DNA of 6,270 nucleotides from CAZJNX01 sp964547415. GTDB taxonomy: Bacteria; Pseudomonadota; Alphaproteobacteria; Rhizobiales; Amorphaceae. Of the stretch, positions 1 through 4,863 are shown one piece after another. The position numbers were made by a program, and so were the translations under genes. The notes beneath the pieces were generated by a model. That model was not told the origin of the DNA and searched no databases. It saw only the letters and a program-made list of their open reading frames with translations. The stretch spans positions 1 through 6,270 of the forward strand of contig CAZJNX010000248.1 of NCBI GenBank assembly GCA_964547415.1, read 5' to 3'. Within the stretch, counting starts at the first letter, position 1; every line of letters starts with the position of its first letter.

Positions 1-876
1 CATCGCCCGCATCAGCGTCAGCTCGCCGCGCAGGCCATCCGTGCCGAGGGCGATGCAAAGGGTCGCCGCCTTCTCGAGCACCGCCTCGGGCACATCCACC
101 TGCGCCAGCAGGCCGCGCGCCTGCGAGAGGCTGGTCTTCAGCGCCTCGGTCTCCTCCGCGAAGCGGTCCGCGAAGGCGTCCGCGTCCCGCTCGAAGGCGT
201 CGCGGCGGCGGATCACTTCGATCCGCTCCTTCATGTCGGTGGGCGTGGAGACGGTGACGGACAGGCCGAAGCGGTCGAGGAGCTGGGGCCTGAGGTCCCC
301 CTCCTCCGGGTTGCCGCTGCCGATGAGGACGAATCGGGCGGCGTGGCGCACCGACAGCCCCTCCCGCTCGACGACGTTCTGCCCAGAGGCGGCCACGTCG
401 AGGAGGAGATCGACGAGGTGGTCCTCGAGCAGGTTCACCTCGTCGATGTACAGGAAGCCCCGGTGGGCGCGGGCGAGGAGGCCGGGCTCGAACGCCTTCT
501 CGCCGCGGGTGAGGGCCCGTTCGAGGTCGAGGGCGCCGACGACGCGGTCCTCGGTGGCGCCGAGGGGCAGGTCCACCACCGGCACGGGGCGGGCCTCGAT
601 CTGCGCGCCGTGGTCGCGGCAGCGGTCGGGGCAGCCCGAGGGGTCGGACGCGGGGTCGCAGTTGTAGCGGCAGCCCGCGACGGTGGGCATGGACGGCAGG
701 AGCGCGGCGAGGGCGCGGATCGCGGTGGACTTGCCGGTCCCGCGGTCGCCGAGGGCGAGGACGCCGCCGAGGGCGGGCTCCACCGTCGCCATCAGGAGGG
801 CGCGCCGCAGCGCGTCCTGTCCGACGATCGCGGCGAAGGGGTAGACGGCGGGCGTCGTCGGCATGGGGCGCGTCAC
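1..876 (-). CDS. bchI: Magnesium chelatase ATPase subunit I (BchI), C-terminus cut by window edge
   Basis: BchI is the AAA+ motor of magnesium chelatase. With BchD and BchH it inserts Mg2+ into protoporphyrin IX, the first committed step of bacteriochlorophyll synthesis. 292 residues are visible in the minus frame. Walker A GDRGTGKST lies at about residues 43-51, Walker B FLYIDE at 141-146, sensor-1 GSGNPEE at 186-192, and the LRPQLLDRFG segment of the arginine-finger region at 195-204. The visible end, GLRGELTLMRAM, is the conserved helical region near the family's C-terminus, so roughly 45-50 residues are missing to the left. I chose the GTG at 876 because GGGAG (890-886) lies 9 nt upstream; the ATG at 864 would be 21 nt away. 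Four cysteines (69, 73, 82, 86) form a CX3C-X8-CX3C cluster after Walker A. ispH lies 87 bp upstream on the same strand, so the two are probably co-transcribed. Family assignment is very secure. Confidence 0.96.
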   Translation of the reverse strand, partial: MTRPMPTTPAVYPFAAIVGQDALRRALLMATVEPALGGVLALGDRGTGKSTAIRALAALLPSMPTVAGCRYNCDPASDPSGCPDRCRDHGAQIEARPVPVVDLPLGATEDRVVGALDLERALTRGEKAFEPGLLARAHRGFLYIDEVNLLEDHLVDLLLDVAASGQNVVEREGLSVRHAARFVLIGSGNPEEGDLRPQLLDRFGLSVTVSTPTDMKERIEVIRRRDAFERDADAFADRFAEETEALKTSLSQARGLLAQVDVPEAVLEKAATLCIALGTDGLRGELTLMRAM

Positions 877-963
877 GGATCCTATCTCCCTCGTTTCCTC
901 TGTCTCCGCCTAGCCGGCCCGCCCGGCGGCCGCCTTGATCTGGCGCATGGCCGGCGCGGCGGC

Positions 964-2001
964 TCAGTCCGCGGCCGGTGCGGGGGCGGCGTCCTGGAAG
1001 CGGGCGGGCATCTTGAAGGTGATGGCGGGCTCGGGCTTGCCGACCGCGCGAACGGTGACGGCGCGAAGGGCCGACAGGCGGTCGACGAGCCCCTTCACGA
1101 GCACCTCCGGCGCCGAGGCGCCCGCCGTCACGGCGACGCGGCCGACGCCCTCGAGCCAGGCCGGGTCGAGCCGGTCGGGCGTCTCGAGGAGGAAGCTGCG
1201 AACCCCGAGGGCCTCGCCGATCTCGCGCAGGCGGTTCGAGTTGGAGCTGTTCCTCGCCCCCACCACGAGAAGGAGCTCGGCCTCGCGGCAGATCGCGCGC
1301 ACCGCTTCCTGCCGGTTGTGGGTGGCGTAGCAGATGTTGCGGGTGTCGGGGCCGACGATCTCGGGGAAGCGGCGCTTCAGCGCGGCGATCACGCTGCCGA
1401 TGTCGCCCACCGACAGGGTGGTCTGGGTGATGTAGGCGACGCGGGCGGGGTCGCGCACCACGATGCGGTCGACGTCGGCGACGCTCTCGATCACCTGCAG
1501 CCGCTCGCCCACCTGGCCGCGGGTGCCCTCCACTTCGACGTGGCCCTCGTGACCGATCAGGATGACGTCGTAGCCCGCCTCGGCGTAGCGGCGCCCATCC
1601 AAGTGGACGCGGCGCACCAGCGGGCAGGTGGCGTCGATGACGTCGAGGGTGCGGCCCTCGGCCGCCCGCTCCACGGCGGGCGAGACGCCGTGGGCGGAGA
1701 AGATGGTGACGGCCCCTTCCGGGATCTCGTCCACCTCCTCCACGAACACCGCGCCCTTCTGCTCGAGGCACGCGACCACGTGGCGGTTGTGGACGATCTC
1801 GTGGCGCACGTAGACCGGCGCCCCGTGACGGGCGAGCGCCTCCTCCACGATGGCGATGGCCCGCTCCACGCCCGCGCAGAACCCGCGCGGCTCGGCGAGC
1901 AACACCTCGAGGGGCCGCGGGGCCCCGGCGGCGGCGCTCGCACCGCCGCCGGCGTCGGCCGCCCTGTCGAGGTGGCGGGGATTGTCGTCGTCGCTTCTCA
2001 C
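964..2001 (-). CDS. ispH: 4-hydroxy-3-methylbut-2-enyl diphosphate reductase (IspH/LytB)
   Basis: IspH is the last enzyme of the MEP pathway. It is a cytosolic [4Fe-4S] protein that reduces HMBPP to IPP and DMAPP, the precursors of carotenoids, retinal and the bacteriochlorophyll tail. From the GTG at 2001 the protein has 345 residues. The three cluster cysteines are C42 (PRGFCAGV), C126 (DATCPLV) and C224 (NICYATHNRQ). H71, H104 (SAHGVS), H154 and E156 (GHEGHVEVEGT) match the E. coli active-site residues H41, H74, H124 and E126, and NSSNSNRL and GASAPE follow. The frame stays open upstream to an ATG at 2178, but that gives a 404-residue protein with a non-conserved lead and overlaps the divergent regulatory region. 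The GTG at 2001 leaves about 30 extra residues before the conserved core and has only a weak GGGAC-like ribosome site, so the exact start is uncertain. It is divergent from the rhodopsin gene and upstream of bchI. Confidence 0.95.
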   Translation of the reverse strand: MRSDDDNPRHLDRAADAGGGASAAAGAPRPLEVLLAEPRGFCAGVERAIAIVEEALARHGAPVYVRHEIVHNRHVVACLEQKGAVFVEEVDEIPEGAVTIFSAHGVSPAVERAAEGRTLDVIDATCPLVRRVHLDGRRYAEAGYDVILIGHEGHVEVEGTRGQVGERLQVIESVADVDRIVVRDPARVAYITQTTLSVGDIGSVIAALKRRFPEIVGPDTRNICYATHNRQEAVRAICREAELLLVVGARNSSNSNRLREIGEALGVRSFLLETPDRLDPAWLEGVGRVAVTAGASAPEVLVKGLVDRLSALRAVTVRAVGKPEPAITFKMPARFQDAAPAPAAD

Positions 2002-2310
2002 GGCCCGTCCCGTTCCATCGGCGGCTCGAGGCCCGACGCGGTGAAAGCGCGACCGGCCCTTTTCGGAAGGTGCCGAATGGCGGTCGCCGTTGTCAACTCC
2101 TCTTGACACCTCAATCGGCTCGCCCGGCTGACAGTCGGGGCGGACGGGGAGCGGGAGCGGCAGCAGCCATGACCGCATGTCGCGGCAACCGTTTCAAGGG
2201 GTCGCGGTTGACCGCTGCGCACGGGGCGCCAGTTCCGACCGCACCACCCGCCGCTCCAGGTGTGTGGAGCACTGGTGCGACAATCCGTTCAAGCAAGGGA
2301 AGCGGTCTTC
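2002..2310. promoter_or_regulatory. Divergent intergenic region between ispH and the rhodopsin gene
   Basis: No gene is supported in these 309 bases. The region must hold the start signals of both ispH (leftward) and the rhodopsin gene (rightward). The main element is the palindrome at 2091-2108, whose arms read TTGACA outward on each strand. They could therefore be back-to-back -35 boxes, but I see no convincing -10 hexamer 16-18 nt from either. A TTGACC at 2208-2213 is a second rightward -35 candidate, also without a clear -10. It overlaps one arm of a small inverted repeat, CAACCG (2186-2191) and CGGTTG (2205-2210). If rhodopsin transcription starts near the palindrome, the mRNA leader is roughly 170-200 nt. 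Promoter positions here are inference. Confidence 0.6.
2091..2108. promoter_or_regulatory. PpsR/CrtJ-type palindrome TGT-N12-ACA
   Basis: The sequence TGTCAACTCCTCTTGACA is a perfect inverted repeat with 6-bp arms (TGTCAA and TTGACA) and a 6-bp centre. It fits the known operator consensus TGT-N12-ACA of PpsR/CrtJ, the redox- and light-responsive repressor of bacteriochlorophyll and carotenoid genes in purple bacteria. Reading the window by eye I found no other TGT-N12-ACA. The site is about 90 bp upstream of the ispH start and about 200 bp upstream of the rhodopsin start, in the only divergent promoter region of the window. Each arm also reads TTGACA outward, so a bound repressor would cover possible -35 boxes. 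The match is seen; the identity of the binding protein is inferred. Confidence 0.55.
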
Positions 2311-3102
2311 ATGGAAGGTCTGACTCCGTTCCAGTACAACCTGATCTACAACGCCTTCTCCTTCACCGTCGCGACGATGGGGGCGGCGACACTCTTCTTC
2401 TGGCTCGGCCGAACGCAGGTGGCGGGCGCCTACAAGACCGCGCTGACCATCACCGGCCTCGTCACCGCGATCGCCTTCTACCACTACTTCCGCATCATGA
2501 TGAGCTGGGATGCGGCCTACACCCTCGAGGACGGGGTGGTGACGACGACGGGCGTGCCGTTCAACGACGCTTACCGCTACGTGGACTGGCTCCTCACGGT
2601 GCCGCTCCTCCTCGTGGAGCTCATCCTAGTGATGCGGCTGCCGCGGAACGAGACCATCACGCGCTCGTTGCGTCTCGGCGGGCTCGCCGCGCTCATGATC
2701 GTGCTCGGCTACCCGGGCGAGATCGCCGAACAGAACGCCACCCGCTGGCTGTGGTGGGGCCTCGCCATGATCCCGTTCGCGTGGATCGTCTACGAGCTGT
2801 TCGTGGGGCTGAGGAACGCCATCGACCGGCAGCCGGAGGACGCCAAGGGGCTCGTGTCGACGGCGCGCTGGGTCACCGTGGTGTCGTGGTGCTTCTATCC
2901 GGTGGTCTTCCTGGCGCCGATGGTCGGTCTCACGGGCGCCTGGGCCGAGACCGTGATCCAGGTGGGCTACACGGTCGCCGACATCGTCGCGAAGGCCGCG
3001 TTCGGCGTCCTTATCTACATGATCGCGGTGCGCAAGTCCGAGGCGGAGTACGGCTCGCCCGCCCAGATCCAGGACACCGCCCGGCCGAGCCCGGCCGAGT
3101 GA
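2311..3102 (+). CDS. Xanthorhodopsin-like light-driven proton pump (microbial rhodopsin)
   Basis: A seven-helix retinal protein of the inner membrane that pumps protons outward in light; 263 residues. The start is the ATG at 2311, with AAGGGA at 2295-2300 ten nt upstream; an earlier in-frame start at 2260 lacks this. Helix C carries RYVDWLLTVPLLLVE, with D92 as proton acceptor, T96, and E103 as proton donor: the DTE pattern of outward H+ pumps. L100 is the spectral-tuning position (proteorhodopsin 105), where Leu means green absorption. H58 in YHYF matches the histidine paired with the acceptor. Helix G has ADIVAK, with K228 as the retinal Schiff-base lysine and D224 as second counter-ion. 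From memory, stretches such as AALMIVLGYPGE, FNDAYRYVDWLLTVPLL and VGYT.AD..AK match Salinibacter xanthorhodopsin closely. The site equivalent to xanthorhodopsin Gly156 is W149 (RWLWWGL), so a bound carotenoid antenna is not expected. crtY and blh follow on the same strand. Confidence 0.95.
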   Translation: MEGLTPFQYNLIYNAFSFTVATMGAATLFFWLGRTQVAGAYKTALTITGLVTAIAFYHYFRIMMSWDAAYTLEDGVVTTTGVPFNDAYRYVDWLLTVPLLLVELILVMRLPRNETITRSLRLGGLAALMIVLGYPGEIAEQNATRWLWWGLAMIPFAWIVYELFVGLRNAIDRQPEDAKGLVSTARWVTVVSWCFYPVVFLAPMVGLTGAWAETVIQVGYTVADIVAKAAFGVLIYMIAVRKSEAEYGSPAQIQDTARPSPAE

Positions 3103-3108
3103 GGCCCG

Positions 3109-3242
3109 GGCGGGGCGCTCCGCCGCCCCGCCATGTTGCTGCGAGGCGGGGCGCTCCGCCGCCCCGCCATGATGCTGCGAGGCGGGGCGCTCCGCCGCCT
3201 CGCCCGGATGCTGCGAGGCGGGGCGGCCGGTGCCGCCCCGTC
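3109..3242 (+). repeat. Four tandem 36-bp hairpin units between rhodopsin and crtY
   Basis: Units begin at 3109, 3145, 3181 and 3217, an exact 36-bp period. Each has a 24-26-bp hairpin and a spacer close to ATGATGCTGCGA. In units 1 and 2 the stem is GGCGGGGCG with CGCCCCGCC, 9 perfect pairs with loop CTCCGC. Unit 3 has one G-T wobble (CGCCTCGCC). Unit 4 has changed its loop so that the stem extends by two more pairs and closes on CGGT, with one wobble near the base. Changes that keep pairing suggest the RNA or DNA fold matters. The array starts 6 bp after the rhodopsin stop. It has no T-tract, so it is not a classic intrinsic terminator; mRNA 3'-end protection or attenuation between a highly expressed rhodopsin and weaker crtY is plausible but inferred. 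Confidence 0.85.
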
Positions 3243-3252
3243 ATCAATGCCA

Positions 3253-3278
3253 CGGGGCGGGCCCGGCCGGCCGCCCCG
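3253..3278 (+). repeat. Degenerate fifth hairpin, just before crtY
   Basis: CGGGGCGG (3253-3260) pairs with CCGCCCCG (3271-3278) around a 10-nt GC-only loop. It continues the hairpin series after unit 4 but has lost the 36-bp phase and the ATG.TGCTGCGA spacer. It ends 9 bp before the crtY ribosome site (GAGGA at 3287-3291), so it could affect access to translation. This is probably a decayed copy of the same element. Confidence 0.5.
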
Positions 3279-3295
3279 CCGCCGACGAGGACGAC

Positions 3296-4507
3296 ATGCT
3301 GAAGAGACCGGATCATCCGATCGTGATCGTCGGTGGGGGCTGCGCGGGTCTCCACCTCGCCGCCGCCCTCGCCCGCCTCGACCGCCTGCCGCGGCCGGTC
3401 CTCGTCCTCGAGCCGCGCACGGCCTACGAGGACGACCGGCGCTGGTGCTTCTTCCGCCCCCGCGACGGGCGGTTCGACCGGATCGCCTCGGCGGCCTGGC
3501 CGGCCACGAAGGTCGCAACCCCCGCCGGCGAGCAAGCCCTCGCCCGCCACGCGGACCGGCCCTACCAGATGGTCCGCGCCATCGATTTCTACTGCGAGGC
3601 CCAGGACGCGATCCTGAAGGCCCCGTTCGTCACCCTCAGGACCGGCGTCACGGTGGCCGCCGTCCACGAGGAGACGGACCGCTGCCGCGTGGAGACCGAC
3701 GGCGGGGCCATCGAGGCCGAGGCGGTGGTCGATACCCGGCCACCGCCCGGCGGCTTCCGCGCCGACCCCATGGTGCAGCTCTTCGCGGGCGTGGAGGTGG
3801 AGGCCGAGGCGCCGGTCTTCGACGTGGAGGCCGCCACGCTCATGGACTTCGCGCCGGCCGACCGGGGCGACGTGCGCTTCACCTACGTGCTGCCCCTGTC
3901 GCCGCGGCGGGCGCTCGTGGAGGCGACGCGCTTCGCCGTCGCGGGCCGGCCCCGCCAGGTGCTGGAGGCGGACCTCGCGACGGCGCTCGCCAGGACCCTG
4001 GGCGCGGTGCCCTACGCGGTCGTGCAGCGCGAGGCGGGCGCGATCCCCATGGCGCCGGGGCTGCGGCGCAAGGCGCGCCCGACCGGCGAGGGCCGGGTCG
4101 TGCGCGCCGGCCTCGCCGGCGGGGCGGCGCGCCCGTCCACCGGCTACGCCTTCCTCGCCATCGCCCGCTGGGCGGAGCTGTCGGCCGCACGGGTCGCCGC
4201 GGGCCTCCTGCCGCCGCCGGTCCCGCCCCAGCCGCTGCTCGACGGGGTGATGGACCGGATCTTCCTCGACACCCTGAGCGCCTGCCCCGACCGGGCGCCG
4301 GGCTTCTTCCACGCCATGTTCGACAAGGTCGCTGCCCACCGCCTGCTGCGCTTCCTGTCGGGGGAGGCCGGCATCGCCGACCGCCTCGCCGTGGCGGCGA
4401 GCCTGCCGCCCGCCCCGTTCCTGGCGACGCTCGCGGGCCGGCGCGGCGCCAGCCGCCGGGCGCCCGAGGCGATCGCCCCGCCCCTCGGCGGACGCAAGGC
4501 CCGATGA
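3296..4507 (+). CDS. crtY: Lycopene beta-cyclase (CrtY)
   Basis: CrtY is a flavoprotein that closes beta-ionone rings at both ends of lycopene, giving beta-carotene, the substrate of Blh. The protein has 403 residues, a usual length for this family. An N-terminal dinucleotide-binding fold IVIVGGGCAG lies at residues 9-18. A DDRRWCFF segment follows near 46-53, then VVDTRPPPGG (144-153, the position of the family's D.RG.P motif), QLFAGVEV near 161-168 and TLMDF at 181-185. YVLPLSPRRALVEAT (197-211), RPSTGYAF (279-286) and the C-terminal helix region MFDKVAAHRLLRFLSG (341-356) complete the family pattern. The ATG at 3296 is preceded by GAGGA at 3287-3291; an upstream in-frame start at 3230 would lie inside the hairpin array. 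It lies between rhodopsin and blh on the same strand. No crtE, crtB or crtI is in the window, so lycopene must come from elsewhere. Confidence 0.93.
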   Translation: MLKRPDHPIVIVGGGCAGLHLAAALARLDRLPRPVLVLEPRTAYEDDRRWCFFRPRDGRFDRIASAAWPATKVATPAGEQALARHADRPYQMVRAIDFYCEAQDAILKAPFVTLRTGVTVAAVHEETDRCRVETDGGAIEAEAVVDTRPPPGGFRADPMVQLFAGVEVEAEAPVFDVEAATLMDFAPADRGDVRFTYVLPLSPRRALVEATRFAVAGRPRQVLEADLATALARTLGAVPYAVVQREAGAIPMAPGLRRKARPTGEGRVVRAGLAGGAARPSTGYAFLAIARWAELSAARVAAGLLPPPVPPQPLLDGVMDRIFLDTLSACPDRAPGFFHAMFDKVAAHRLLRFLSGEAGIADRLAVAASLPPAPFLATLAGRRGASRRAPEAIAPPLGGRKAR

Positions 4508-4863
4508 TCCGCCGGGCGGTCGACCCCGCGGCCGAGGGGACCGTCGCCGCCGGTCGTGGGCAGGGAAGAAGAGGGAGCCGGTGGGCGGCTTCCGCACGAG
4601 CGGACGGGATCGAGGCTCGCGCCGGGCCCGGGCCGCGTCAACCCACGCCTTCGGCTCTTCGGGGTTGACGCGGCCCGCGCCCGGCGCGGTTCTGGAAGGG
4701 TCGGCTCCGCCGGAATGTCGGCAGGGGCGTCCCACCACCGGAATGGACCGGGCGGTGGGCGGGACCCGGGGGCGGCGCTGGCTCGCGGGATGGGGGCGCC
4801 GGGGCGACGGGTCTCGCCGTGGCCGTCGAGCCGCGCGGGCGGCGGACGGTGATGGAGGGCATG
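4508..4863. other. 356-bp non-coding gap between crtY and blh
   Basis: I find no supportable gene here. All six frames give Arg/Gly/Pro/Ala-rich translations typical of high-GC shadows. The gap holds the long inverted repeat at 4629-4677 and an interrupted hairpin at 4731-4759. In that hairpin CCCACC pairs with GGTGGG, and an inner CCGG pairs with CCGG, with unequal bulges of A and GC between. A TTGACG at 4665-4670 inside the right arm of the long repeat resembles a -35 box but has no clear -10. blh may therefore have its own transcription start in this gap, or be read from crtY; the sequence does not decide. Confidence 0.55.
4629..4677. repeat. Perfect 16-bp inverted repeat with 17-nt loop
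   Basis: The left arm CGGGCCGCGTCAACCC (4629-4644) and right arm GGGTTGACGCGGCCCG (4662-4677) pair at all 16 positions. The 17-nt loop contains a small GCC-TTC-GGC helix. There is no T-tract on either side, so a standard intrinsic terminator is not supported. It lies 122 bp after the crtY stop and 187 bp before blh. A stable mRNA hairpin, an operator read as DNA, or the footprint of a small mobile palindrome are all possible. Confidence 0.8.

Noticed and set aside
877..963. A 12-codon reading frame and a GCCGGCC/GGCCGGC inverted repeat between ispH and bchI.
   Set aside because: The frame is too short, with no ribosome site or family; the arms are GC-only with a long loop and could arise by chance in this composition.
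343..2106. A 587-codon plus-strand open frame across bchI and ispH.
   Set aside because: Its translation is low-complexity Gly/Ala/Arg/His, antisense to two genes with full conserved motifs on the other strand.
2002..2178. The upstream ATG at 2178 as the ispH start, giving 404 residues.
   Set aside because: The added lead is not conserved, makes the protein much longer than the family, and would run through the palindrome and divergent promoter region.
2263..2282. A second TGT...ACA pair as another PpsR/CrtJ site near the rhodopsin start.
   Set aside because: The spacing is 14, not 12, and the arms are not symmetrical beyond the triplets.
2311..3102. Lower G+C of the rhodopsin gene (by eye about 60% in one 60-bp sample, against about 75% in a crtY sample) as proof of recent transfer.
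   Set aside because: Its third codon positions are almost all G or C, and the difference is largely explained by Phe, Tyr, Ile and Met codons in the helices.
3109..3242. The 36-bp repeats as a CRISPR array.
   Set aside because: The 12-bp spacers are nearly identical and too short; the unit is a continuous tandem repeat with no cas genes nearby.
3133..4668. A 511-codon plus-strand frame, and a long minus-strand frame at 3011-4738, with 12-residue repeats (RGGALRR type).
   Set aside because: They are shadows over crtY and the hairpin array. The peptide repeats come from the 36-bp DNA repeat, and the rest is Arg/Pro/Gly-rich with no family motif.
4629..4677. The long inverted repeat as a simple rho-independent terminator for crtY.
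   Set aside because: There is no T-tract on either strand next to the stem, so only a structured repeat is claimed.
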